Shown here: positions 26,497-34,997 of the stretch, in pieces
How the letters are laid out: every line of letters starts with the position of its first letter
Position numbering within the stretch: position 1 is the first letter of the stretch
Assembly: GCA_016702745.1 (NCBI GenBank)
Contig: JADJDJ010000003.1
Location: 868,001-932,000 of the forward strand
Direction of reading: 5' to 3'
Source of the DNA: Chitinophagaceae bacterium
GTDB taxonomy: Bacteria; Bacteroidota; Bacteroidia; Chitinophagales; Chitinophagaceae
DNA length: 64,000 bases
Notes under the pieces: generated by a model
What the model saw: only the letters and a program-made list of their open reading frames with translations
Databases searched by the model: none
What the model was told of the DNA's origin: nothing
Made by a program: the position numbers and the translations under genes

Positions 26497-28695
26497 TCAG
26501 GATAACCCTGTTTTCATCCGCAATTCCACCAGGGTTCCTTTTCCAGGAGCTGATTCGATCCTGCATTGCCCTTCTTCTGCCAATGCTCTTTGTTGCATAT
26601 TGGCCAGGCCATTTCCTGATTTCACATTTTCTTTGACAAAACCTTTCCCATTGTCTTTTACCTGCAGGATGATTTCATTGCCCGTTGCCCGGATACTGAT
26701 ACTGGCTTCCGTGGCGCCGGAGTATTTGACCAGGTTATTCACCGCCTCTTTAAAAACCAGGTAGAGGTCCCTGCGGCGGGTCATGCTGAGATTAATTTTT
26801 TCACCGGCTGCCGGAAAATCAAAGTGTCCGGTGATCTGTTTTCCATCCAGCATATCAGCAGCATATCGTTTCATGCGGATAAAGAGATTATCAATTTCAT
26901 CATACTTCGGATTGATATTCCAGACAATATCCGACAGCGATTCACTGATCCGCTGAATATCTTCTGAGGCCCTGGACAAATATTCCCTTGATTTATCGGG
27001 TTGTTCCAGGTTTCTACGGGCCAGCTCATTCAGGATATTGATATTACTGAGTGAGGCGCCGATATCATCATGCAAATCCTGACTGATGGAATTCCGCATG
27101 GCCAGCAGGTTTTTCTGCTGTTCCAGTTTTTTCTTCAATTGATAGCGGTTAAAAAAAGCATATCCGAGTAAGAGTGAAAGGACCAGTAATCCAATCAGGA
27201 GATTCCGGAAAGTACGCTGGTTACTGATTTCTTTCTCCTGCAATTGCTTTTCCTTTTCGGCCAGTTCCAGTTGTTGCTTACTGGCCGTGGCAATCAGTTC
27301 TTTTTTGACCAGTTCTTCTTCCTGACTGGCGATCCGTGCATCCTGCAGTTCTTTGGATTGGGAAAGCAGATCGATTTCATTTTGTTTTTGTTTCGCTTCC
27401 AGCAGGTTTCCGGCAATCACGGCATTCTGCTTTTCTATTTCCAGTTCCCGTAGTCGTTGAAGGGTACTCAGCCTGCTGATTTCATTGTCCTTTTTTTCCG
27501 TTTCATACCGGGTTCTGATCTCTTCAATTTTAGAGAGGGTGCTATTGGCATTCATGCTATCCCGATAAAGGATATAGTTTTTATAATTGTCGTAGGCAGC
27601 TGCATAGTTTTTTCTGGCGAGATAAAAATTACTCATCTTTTCATAGGCGTTACCGATATTTTCCTTGTTGCCCAATTCACGGGAGAGCAGCAACGCTTTG
27701 CGGTAGAGACTGTCTGCAGCTACTGAATCCTGTGTGGCATTCGCCATATTCCCGGCTGAAACATATAATCTGGATAAAACCTGTTTATTACCCATATCCT
27801 CAAATATCCGGATCGCTTTATTTTGCCAGGCGAGGGCTTCATTGAATTGTTTATTCCGGCCCGCATATGCCGTCATACCGGAATATGCGGTAGCCATCAG
27901 GCGGGGGTTTTTCAGTTCCTCTGCATATTGTACAGCCTTTTGTAAATACTGCAGCGACTGTGGCATATTATTTTTCAGAATGAATAGCTGGCCAACATTC
28001 ACATAGGTAACCACCAGCCCGGTACGGTCATTGATTTTTTCTCTTTGTTCGATACTTTTTTGCTGGTAAGCAATGGCATCATCCGTTTTACCCATCAGGT
28101 AATACACAGAAGATATATTGCTATACGTCTCTCCCATTCCTTTCTCCTGACTATTTTTCTCAAATAAGCGGAGGGCCCGGAAGAACCAGTCAATGGCTTT
28201 GTCTTTTTCCCCCACAGAAAGGGATACGGAACCCAGGTTACTGTATACTTCAGCAGTTTTATCTGATTGTGCCTTTTCAAGACCCAGTCCGAGTGCCAGT
28301 TTATAATTACTTTCTGCTTCCTCTTTCTTTCCCATTTCCTGGAAATAAACGCCGTTGCGGTTGTACACGGCAATCAGTCCGGCCGTATCTTTTAATTGAA
28401 GGGCAATCTGCAGCAGGGAGGAATCATATTTTCTCATGTCGGCCAGCCTTCCGGTTTGCTGCATCATATCCGCCAGTTGCTGTAAAGCAGCAGCTTCTGC
28501 TCTTTTGTTTCTTGCATTGGCCGCTACAAGAATGATTTTTTCCAAACTGGATGTAGCGGAATCAAAATGGCCTCGTTGGATATACCGGTCAGCATCCTGT
28601 TGCAAATTGCTGATGGATGCAGTTGGAGCGGAGGGTTGCGCCAGCAGGATCAGGGACTTTAAAAAAAACACCCAAAATAAAATCTGTGTCTTCAT
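26497..28695 (-). CDS. TPR-containing sensor histidine kinase
   Basis: The protein has 732 residues. A signal peptide (1-19) is followed by seven or more TPR units (about 30-390), a long coiled coil (about 390-485), one membrane helix (about 490-508, NLLIGLLVLSLLLGYAFF), a HisKA_3 dimerisation domain with the phospho-acceptor His in QDLHDDIGASLSN, and a HATPase_c domain with DNGKGF and GNGLANMQQRA. The sensing part is periplasmic and built for protein or peptide contacts. It phosphorylates the NarL-type regulator encoded directly downstream. This architecture is common in Bacteroidota. Confidence 0.92.
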   Translation of the reverse strand: MKTQILFWVFFLKSLILLAQPSAPTASISNLQQDADRYIQRGHFDSATSSLEKIILVAANARNKRAEAAALQQLADMMQQTGRLADMRKYDSSLLQIALQLKDTAGLIAVYNRNGVYFQEMGKKEEAESNYKLALGLGLEKAQSDKTAEVYSNLGSVSLSVGEKDKAIDWFFRALRLFEKNSQEKGMGETYSNISSVYYLMGKTDDAIAYQQKSIEQREKINDRTGLVVTYVNVGQLFILKNNMPQSLQYLQKAVQYAEELKNPRLMATAYSGMTAYAGRNKQFNEALAWQNKAIRIFEDMGNKQVLSRLYVSAGNMANATQDSVAADSLYRKALLLSRELGNKENIGNAYEKMSNFYLARKNYAAAYDNYKNYILYRDSMNANSTLSKIEEIRTRYETEKKDNEISRLSTLQRLRELEIEKQNAVIAGNLLEAKQKQNEIDLLSQSKELQDARIASQEEELVKKELIATASKQQLELAEKEKQLQEKEISNQRTFRNLLIGLLVLSLLLGYAFFNRYQLKKKLEQQKNLLAMRNSISQDLHDDIGASLSNINILNELARRNLEQPDKSREYLSRASEDIQRISESLSDIVWNINPKYDEIDNLFIRMKRYAADMLDGKQITGHFDFPAAGEKINLSMTRRRDLYLVFKEAVNNLVKYSGATEASISIRATGNEIILQVKDNGKGFVKENVKSGNGLANMQQRALAEEGQCRIESAPGKGTLVELRMKTGLS

Positions 28696-28738
28696 GTGTG
28701 CCTGTAAAAATTACAAAAAATACCGAATGGAGGTTCGT

Positions 28739-28746
28739 TAACTTTG
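28739..28746 (+). promoter_or_regulatory. -7 promoter box, leaderless DCC gene
   Basis: TAACTTTG is a perfect TAnnTTTG box and ends four bases (TTGC) before the ATG at 28751, so the transcript would start at the start codon. Confidence 0.6.
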
Positions 28747-28750
28747 TTGC

Positions 28751-29152
28751 ATGCAATTATCAGGCCCGGTTGTGCTTTTTGATGGTGTTTGTAATTACTG
28801 TAACCGGATGGTCAATTTCGCCATCCGGAATGATCCGAACGCTCGTTTGAAATTTGCTCCCTTACAGTCGGAAACCGGTCAATCCCTGATCAGGAAATTT
28901 GGTATTTCTCCCACTGCCGATACCCTTGTTTTTATTGATAACAACAATGCTTATACCTATGCCCGGGCGGGCATCCGTATTTGCCGGTACCTGCGTTGGC
29001 CGGTTAAATTATTATACGGACTGATCATCATACCGGCATTTATCAGCCAACCCGTTTATAAATGGATTGCCCGGAACCGGTACAAATGGTTTGGCAAGAA
29101 AGACAGTTGTATGATACCTTCTCCGGAACTCCGGAGAAGATTCCTGGATTAA
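28751..29152 (+). CDS. DCC family thiol-disulfide oxidoreductase-like protein
   Basis: This 133-residue protein belongs to the DUF393/DCC (YuxK) family. The name-giving motif is DGVCNYCNRMV with the two Cys of a CxxC site at residues 14-17. The middle carries FAPLQSETGQSLI, and the C-terminus has a hydrophobic helix. Family members have a thioredoxin-like fold and probably act on thiols, but no substrate is known. The gene is a single unit between two minus-strand genes; its 3' end is three bases from the convergent GRAM-like gene. Confidence 0.85.
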   Translation: MQLSGPVVLFDGVCNYCNRMVNFAIRNDPNARLKFAPLQSETGQSLIRKFGISPTADTLVFIDNNNAYTYARAGIRICRYLRWPVKLLYGLIIIPAFISQPVYKWIARNRYKWFGKKDSCMIPSPELRRRFLD

Positions 29153-29154
29153 TA

Positions 29155-29514
29155 TTACCGGCTGTTGATCGCTGCGGCCACTTTATCAATATTCAGCACC
29201 CCGTAATTAAAGGTATGGGTGGAGCCATCAGTCAGTGTGAGGATTACTTTTTTAGCCAGGAAACTTTTTTGGGTCTCTGCCCGGCTGATCTCATCCTTCC
29301 GGATGGTCAGGTAGCCTTCACTGCCCCAATGCACAAACATGGCTTCAGAGAGTAATCCTTTGGCTGAAATATCATATTTCGCATCGTAGAGTAATCGTTT
29401 ATTGGTCACCGTTAGTTTTCCATTGTATTTTCCACCCCCGGGCGGAATATAGATCAGGGTCCAGGTATCAATAATGCTTTCTCCTTCCTGCAGGGTAAAT
29501 GGAAATTTTGACAT
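29155..29514 (-). CDS. GRAM/PH-like domain protein
   Basis: The 119-residue protein reads as one PH-like beta-barrel of the GRAM type: LQEGESIIDTWTLIY, a TVTNKRLLYDAKY strand (the typical 'T-x-x-R-L' element), then IRKDEISRAETQKS and VILTLTDGSTHTFNYG, closed by a C-terminal helix. It has no signal peptide and is likely cytoplasmic. Bacterial GRAM-like domains are thought to bind lipids or proteins; the role here is unknown. It lies six bases after the phzF-like gene in the same direction. Confidence 0.6.
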   Translation of the reverse strand: MSKFPFTLQEGESIIDTWTLIYIPPGGGKYNGKLTVTNKRLLYDAKYDISAKGLLSEAMFVHWGSEGYLTIRKDEISRAETQKSFLAKKVILTLTDGSTHTFNYGVLNIDKVAAAINSR

Positions 29515-29520
29515 TTATTT

Positions 29521-30312
29521 TTATTTAGTGGTGAATTGTCCTTTCATATAAAAAACACATTGTCCACCCATGATCACTCTTTCTTTACTGAGCTGTTCAC
29601 AATATACGTCCCCGCCTCTGGCCGATAGCTGACGGGCAACCATTTTTTTCTTTCCCAGTTTTTCGTTCCAGAATGGAATCAGCTGTGAATGTGCCGACCC
29701 CGTCACCGGGTCTTCATCAATGCCGGCATTGGGGGCAAAGAAGCGGGACACAAAGTCAACTGTTTTCCCAGGTGCTGTAATAATGATCATCCTGTCCACC
29801 TGTTTCATCAGTGAAAAATCTGGCCGGCAGTTTTTAACGGCTTCTTCCGTCAATAATTCAACAATATACTCCCGGTTACTATAGATACCCGCGATTTCAG
29901 GATTTCCCAATGAAGCTAATAAAGCGGGTGGGTACACATCCGTTCTTTCCGGTTTCCAGGAAGGAAAATCCATATCCAACCGGTCTTTATTCCTGGTTAC
30001 GGTCAGCAAGCCGCTCTTTGAACTAAACACCACTTTTTTCTTTTTGGCTTTTAATATTTCCAGCAATACATAGGCCGAAGCCAGGGTGGCATGACCACAG
30101 AGATTAATCTCCAGTGCCGGGGTAAACCAGCGGATATCGTAATCCACGCCGCTGGTGGCAGAGGGAACAAAAAAAGCGGTTTCTGCCAGGTTATTCTCCA
30201 TGGCAATTTGCTGCATCAGTAAATCTTCCGGCCATTTCTTCAAGGGTACAACGGCAGCGGGATTACCGGCAAACAAACGGTTCGTGAATGCATCAATCTG
30301 ATAAAGCGTCAT
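29521..30312 (-). CDS. PhzF family isomerase
   Basis: The 263-residue protein matches the PhzF/diaminopimelate-epimerase fold. Diagnostic parts are the N-terminal QIDAFTNRLFAGNPAAVVPL, the catalytic Glu region (NNLAETAFFV), GHATLASAYVL and the C-terminal DPVTGSAHSQLIPFW. It probably catalyses an isomerisation in small-molecule metabolism; a phenazine pathway is not indicated because no other phz genes are present. It is followed by the GRAM-like gene six bases downstream. Confidence 0.9.
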   Translation of the reverse strand: MTLYQIDAFTNRLFAGNPAAVVPLKKWPEDLLMQQIAMENNLAETAFFVPSATSGVDYDIRWFTPALEINLCGHATLASAYVLLEILKAKKKKVVFSSKSGLLTVTRNKDRLDMDFPSWKPERTDVYPPALLASLGNPEIAGIYSNREYIVELLTEEAVKNCRPDFSLMKQVDRMIIITAPGKTVDFVSRFFAPNAGIDEDPVTGSAHSQLIPFWNEKLGKKKMVARQLSARGGDVYCEQLSKERVIMGGQCVFYMKGQFTTK

Positions 30313-30377
30313 ATAAAACTTTTTTATAAAACTAAGCGGCCCTGATCAGCAGCAAGCATAGCAGATCGCCGCATTTT

Positions 30378-31016
30378 CTATAGATCAGGTTCTTTTGCTG
30401 ATTTCAATTCATAAAACCGGGGCAATGACCATTTCCATTTCACAGCCAGCACCCGGATGATAAATATAAAGAGGATGGCCAGCACCGTAACCATATCTGC
30501 ATCGATGGACAATTTCAATAATCCGAAATAAACAAGTCCGCCGGCAATACAAGCCATCGCATAAATTTCTTTCCGGAACAACAAGGGAATATGATTTAAT
30601 AAAACATCTCTCACCACCCCGCCAAAACAGGCCGTGATGGTACCCAGGGCAATACAAACGCCCATACTGAATTGTTTTTCCATTCCCAGTTTTATTCCGA
30701 CGATGGTAAACAGTCCCAACCCCAATGCATCAAATAAAAAAAGGGTGGTGGTCAGGTGCCGCAGGTAACGGCCAAAGAACATGGTGGCAATGGCCGAACT
30801 GAAAATGACGATGGTGGCCGTTTCATTGCGCATCCAGCTCACGGGAAGGTTGCCGATCAGCATATCCCGCAGGGTTCCTCCGCCAATGGCAGTTACAAAG
30901 GCAAGGACAAGCACCCCAAATGGATCCAGTTTTTTTTCCATAGCCAGAAAGGCCCCTGATACGGCAAAGGAAATCGTACCGAGTATATCAATAATGGTTA
31001 GAAACTGGGGGGACAT
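30378..31016 (-). CDS. TRIC-type cation channel family protein (UPF0126)
   Basis: The protein of 212 residues has seven predicted membrane helices made of two homologous halves. Each half carries the family motif: GGGTLRDMLIGN in the first and GGVVRDVLLNHIP in the second. Members form trimeric potassium-permeable channels related to animal TRIC. It sits in the inner membrane. The gene starts 27 bases after the terminator of the dodecin gene, so it has its own promoter, which I cannot place with confidence. Confidence 0.88.
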   Translation of the reverse strand: MSPQFLTIIDILGTISFAVSGAFLAMEKKLDPFGVLVLAFVTAIGGGTLRDMLIGNLPVSWMRNETATIVIFSSAIATMFFGRYLRHLTTTLFLFDALGLGLFTIVGIKLGMEKQFSMGVCIALGTITACFGGVVRDVLLNHIPLLFRKEIYAMACIAGGLVYFGLLKLSIDADMVTVLAILFIFIIRVLAVKWKWSLPRFYELKSAKEPDL

Positions 31017-31043
31017 GCCTCTGAATTATAGTTGGGGCCGGCA

Positions 31044-31067
31044 TAAAAAAACCTGTCGGTTGACAGG
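31044..31067 (-). terminator. Terminator after the dodecin gene
   Basis: On the minus strand the stem CCTGTC-AACC-GACAGG is followed by T7. It lies 16 bases after the dodecin stop codon. Confidence 0.85.
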
Positions 31068-31082
31068 CAGGATTCATTGATT

Positions 31083-31343
31083 TTATTGCTCCTTCTCTTT
31101 CTTCTGCTTTTTTTCTTTCTTGTCTTTTTTCTTTGCCTTTTCATCTTCCAGCCGGAAAGAAACCTTGCAGATCACTCCGTAGGATTTGATCTTGCCTTCC
31201 TTCACATGCACTTTCATATCCTTCACCCATACAGAATCAATATTACGGATGGTTTTGGAAGCTTCTGTTACGGCCTGCTGAACGGCATCATCAAATCCTT
31301 TTTCTGAAGAAGCGATGAGTTCAATTACTTTAACAACAGACAT
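31083..31343 (-). CDS. Dodecin family flavin-binding protein
   Basis: This 86-residue protein fits dodecin (usual length about 70): MSVVKVIELIASSEKGFDDA, a helix ending ASKTIRNI, then strands VWVKDMKVHVKEGKIKSYGV and KVSFRLED. The ATG at 31343 is chosen because it opens the first strand; a longer frame upstream has no support. Dodecins form hollow twelve-subunit shells that store or buffer flavin or CoA. The C-terminus has an unusual tail of about 20 residues made of Lys, Glu and Gln (KAKKKDKKEKKQKKEKEQ), which is not part of the core fold. It follows the E1 gene in the same direction. Confidence 0.88.
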   Translation of the reverse strand: MSVVKVIELIASSEKGFDDAVQQAVTEASKTIRNIDSVWVKDMKVHVKEGKIKSYGVICKVSFRLEDEKAKKKDKKEKKQKKEKEQ

Positions 31344-31447
31344 GGTTTTGGTTTTAGGTAAACAATCGTTTTTGGCTGTATAAGATAATGCTTTTTGCAG
31401 TGAATAGCAGATTTTATCATCGTAAACTTTCCAGCTGCCTGCCGGCA

Positions 31448-33856
31448 TTATTCCGCCATCATCTCACTGATCACGGTTTCAATCTCTTCTGCATTGGGCT
31501 TGCTGAAATAATCCCCATCACTGCCATAAGCCGGCCGGTGGGCCTTGCCTGTAATGGTACGGGGTGCCACATCCAGGTATTTGTATCCTCCTGTTCTTCC
31601 ATCACTTTATTAAACATGTATGCAGCAGCACCACCCGGTACATCTTCATCCACAAAAACTATCCGGTTGGTTTTTTTCAATGATTCCAGAATCGTATGTC
31701 CGGTATCAAAGGGCAGCAAGGTCTGTACATCCACAATCTCACAACTGATTCCTTTCATCTCCAGCATATAGGCGGCTTCCTGTATGATACGCAAAGTGGA
31801 TCCATAAGAAACAATGGTAACATCTGTTCCCTCCCGGATAATCTCGGGCTTACCCAATGGTACAGTGAACTCGGTGAGGTTGGCAGGTAATTTTTCTTTT
31901 AAACGATATCCGTTCAGGCATTCGATCACCAGTCCGGGATCATTACTCCTGAGCAGGGTATTATACATGCCTACGGCCTGGGTCATGTTCCGGGGAACAC
32001 AGACATACATTCCCCTGAGTGCATTAATGACCATTCCCATCGGAGAGCCGCTATGCCAGATCCCTTCGAGGCGATGACCACGGGTACGTACAATCAAGGG
32101 ACAACTCTGCTGTCCCGCTGTACGGTAATGTAATGTGGATACGTCATCACTCAATGGTTGTAGTCCGTAGAGCAAATAATCCAGGTATTGAATTTCTGCA
32201 ATCGGACGTAATCCGCGCATGGCCATACCAATACCCTGACCCATGATGGTCAGTTCCCGGATACCGGTATCAAAGATTCTGTTACTGCCATGCTTCTGTT
32301 GCAATCCGCTAAAGCCCTGGTTCACGTCACCGATAAAACCCAGGTCTTCCCCAAATGCCAATACGCGGGGATGATGAGTAAATAATTCATCAAAGAATTT
32401 ATTTAACACCTCAAACCCGTTGACCAGGGGCGCATCATGGTGTATGACCGGTTTTACTTCCGTCACTTTCATGGCACTCCTCGGCCCTTCATTATATAAT
32501 TGGGAATTGTAAAGTTTATGATTCTCTGTCTGCAGTTCCTGATAATAATCACGGGTCCAGAATGCCGCATCGGATTTACCTGCCAGTGTCAATGCGGTGT
32601 GCAAGGTCTTCATCACATCTCTTCTTAATGGTTCCCTTGCAGCGGTGATATCCAATGCGAGTTTTTCCAATTCCTGTGCCTGTTCCGGCAGCGATTTGGC
32701 CATGATCCTGATTAATTCACTGGCCCTGGCCACCTGTGCTTTTACCGGTGCAATGAAACGATCCCATGCAGCCAGTTTACTATCTCTTACAAATATTTTT
32801 GCCTTATCTGCAATCTCATTCAGTTCATCATCTGTGGCCAGTTCATACTCGCAGATCCATTCCCGCATTTTCCGGATACCATCCCATTCTCTTTCCCATT
32901 CCAGTCTTTCCTGTGATTTATATCTTTCATGACTGCCGGAAGTGGAATGTCCCTGTGGTTGGGTGATCTCTTCCACATGAAATAGAACCGGTATATGATT
33001 TTTTACGGGCCAGGCTGATTCCTTCTTCAAACACTTCACACATTCCGGGATAGTCCCAACCTTTTACTTTATAAATCTGTACTCCGTTAGCTGATTCCGT
33101 CTGTTCCATCCCACTCAGTGCATCCGATACAGAGGCCTTGGTGTTCTGGTATTTTTTGGGACCTGAAATTCCATAGCCGTCATCCCAAACAAAAACAACC
33201 AGCGGTACCTGTAACACACCGGCGGCATTCATGGTTTCCCAAAAATGGCCTTCACTGGTAGATGCATCACCGATGGTGGCAAAGCATACTTCATCCCCAT
33301 TATGAGACAGATTGGAAAAATTCTTCAGCTGACTGACCTGGCGAAAAGCTTTGGAAGCATAGGCGAGCCCCAATGCCCTGGGCATTTGCCCGGCCGTGGG
33401 GGCGATATCACTGCTGATATTTTTTAACCCTGATAATGGTTGCCATTCCCCCGATTCATCCACCATTTTGGTAGCGAAATGACAATTCATCTGGCGTCCG
33501 GCACTGAAGGGTTCCCGGGCCGGGTCGGGGTCGGCATATAATTGTGCAAAAATCTGTTCAGCCGTTGCCAGACCGGCTGCCAGCATAAAAGTCTGGTCGC
33601 GGTAATACCCGCTGCGGAAATCACCTGGCCGGAAAAATTTGGCCATGGCCACCTGGGCTATTTCTTTACCATCTCCGAAAATTCCGAATTTGGCCTTGCC
33701 TCCCAATACCTCTTTTCTACCTAACAGACTGGTTTCCCTGCTGATACAGGCAATTCTGAAGTCAGATAGCACTTCATCCCTGAACCTTTCAAAAGAAAGT
33801 TGTTGTTCCTCCGGGCTGGCAGCTTCCGTTGTACTGAGGGTATTGGTACCTTCCAT
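31448..33856 (-). CDS. Fused 2-oxoacid dehydrogenase E1 alpha-beta (two frame breaks)
   Basis: Reading across two breaks gives one E1 protein of about 802 residues. The alpha half has the thiamine diphosphate motif region (FATIGDASTSEGHFWETMNA) and the beta half has the E1-beta transketolase core (LAFGEDLGFIGDVNQGFSG) and C-terminal domain. Break 1 is at the T6 run 32999-33004 (RK-NHIPVLFHVEEITQPQGHS). Break 2 is at 31590-31591, where one missing base restores GGYKYLDVAPRTITGKAHRP and a stop at 31448. It decarboxylates a branched-chain or similar 2-oxoacid for acyl-CoA formation. E2 and E3 genes are not in the window. Alpha-beta fusion is usual in Bacteroidota. Confidence 0.88.
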
Positions 33857-33860
33857 GCCA

Positions 33861-33868
33861 CAAAAATA
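33861..33868 (-). promoter_or_regulatory. -7 promoter box, leaderless E1 gene
   Basis: On the minus strand TATTTTTG ends four bases (TGGC) before the ATG at 33856. It implies transcription starting at the start codon. Confidence 0.6.
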
Positions 33869-33952
33869 GGGAGAAAGACAGGGCAGCTAACGCATGTTAA
33901 AAAATACCGTTTAATGAGTGCAACCCCTCTGGTTTATCTGCCATCTTTATCG

Positions 33953-33960
33953 TAAATTTG
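33953..33960 (+). promoter_or_regulatory. -7 promoter box of the DUF1573 pair
   Basis: TAAATTTG matches TAnnTTTG and leaves a leader of about 14 bases before the ATG at 33981. Confidence 0.5.
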
Positions 33961-33980
33961 ACCTTTACACGTATCTGATT

Positions 33981-34424
33981 ATGCGAAAACTGGCCTTTTT
34001 TATACTCTTGACTGTTTCCTGCTTCACTGCGGGTGCCCAGGGCAATATTGTCACTGAGGATGCCTTGCAGATCAGGGAAATGTCATTTGATTTTGGGAAA
34101 ATACCCCAGGGCAAGCCGGTTTACCATGTTTTTGAGATTACCAATACAGGTAAGGATCAACTGAAACTGGATGATGTACATGCCACCTGTGGCTGTACCA
34201 CACCCGAATGGAATAAGGATCCCATTGCTCCCGGTGCCACAGCCCGGATCCGGGTTGGCTACAATGCAGCAGCTGAAGGTCCTTTTGATAAACCGATTAC
34301 GATTACTTATAACAATAACCAACAAAATAAAGTCATTATCATCAAGGGGATCGTTTGGAAAGCCCCGGATGGAGCAGCGCCTTCCAATGCTGCTGTCAAC
34401 TTTTTAAAAAAACAAACCTTTTAA
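33981..34424 (+). CDS. DUF1573 exported protein, first of a pair
   Basis: The 147-residue product has a signal peptide (LAFFILLTVSCFTAGAQ) and one DUF1573 (ASH/PapD-like) domain: MSFDFGKIPQGKPVYHVFEI, LDDVHATCGCTTPEWNK and ARIRVGYNAA. The two Cys in the CGC motif are characteristic of the family. It is probably periplasmic and its partner is unknown. The start at 33981 is set by the signal peptide and promoter. Its paralogue follows 10 bases downstream in the same operon, most likely by duplication. Confidence 0.88.
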   Translation: MRKLAFFILLTVSCFTAGAQGNIVTEDALQIREMSFDFGKIPQGKPVYHVFEITNTGKDQLKLDDVHATCGCTTPEWNKDPIAPGATARIRVGYNAAAEGPFDKPITITYNNNQQNKVIIIKGIVWKAPDGAAPSNAAVNFLKKQTF

Positions 34425-34434
34425 ATAATCAACC

Positions 34435-34935
34435 ATGAAGAAGATTCTTTTACTTTCTGCTGCTTTTATGTTCACCCTGGGTGTAATGGCTCAACCCAAA
34501 CCAGATGATGTAATCAAAGTAAATGCTGAAACACATGATTTCGGTAAAATCAAACAGGGAGAGCCTGTGACATTTATTTTTGAGATCAAGAATATCTCAG
34601 ACAAGCCGGTAGTAGTAGAAAATACCAGTGCTTCCTGTGGTTGTACTACTCCCGAAAAACCCACTGAACCCATTATGCCCGGAACTACCGGTAAAGTGAA
34701 AGTGGTATACAATGCCGCTAACCCTGCTCCTTTTACAAAAGATGTGTATATCAAACTGGCCGGCATTGATGCACAGAAAATCGTGCATATCACCGGTGAA
34801 GTTTTAACAGCGGAAGCTTTTGAAGCATGGAAGAAAGAGAAAAAACCAGCTACTCAGCAAGCGCCTCAGGCTGCTACACCAAAGCCTGCTGCTACAACTG
34901 GTCAGCCTAAGTTCACCACTGCCAGCGGTAATTAA
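34435..34935 (+). CDS. DUF1573 exported protein, second of a pair
   Basis: The protein of 166 residues repeats the layout of its neighbour: signal peptide (LLLSAAFMFTLGVMAQ), then DUF1573 with HDFGKIKQGEPVTFIFEI, SASCGCTTPEKP and GKVKVVYNAAN. Unlike the first copy it has a C-terminal low-complexity tail of about 35 residues rich in Ala, Pro, Thr and Gln. Domain identity between the copies is high, which supports a tandem duplication. A strong terminator lies 30 bases after the stop. Confidence 0.88.
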   Translation: MKKILLLSAAFMFTLGVMAQPKPDDVIKVNAETHDFGKIKQGEPVTFIFEIKNISDKPVVVENTSASCGCTTPEKPTEPIMPGTTGKVKVVYNAANPAPFTKDVYIKLAGIDAQKIVHITGEVLTAEAFEAWKKEKKPATQQAPQAATPKPAATTGQPKFTTASGN

Positions 34936-34964
34936 TTGAGTTCATTTTAACCGAATCATACCAG

Positions 34965-34990
34965 CCCCGGGGACATCCCCGGGGTTTTTT
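34965..34990 (+). terminator. Terminator after the DUF1573 pair
   Basis: The stem CCCCGGGG-ACAT-CCCCGGGG is followed directly by T6. This is a textbook intrinsic terminator for the plus-strand pair; it also separates it from the end of the convergent large operon. Confidence 0.9.
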
Positions 34991-34997
34991 GTTGGCC

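Noticed and set aside
29521..30312. Phenazine biosynthesis locus
   Set aside because: Only a PhzF-fold enzyme is present. No phzA, B, D, E or G homologues lie nearby, and PhzF-like isomerases are widespread.
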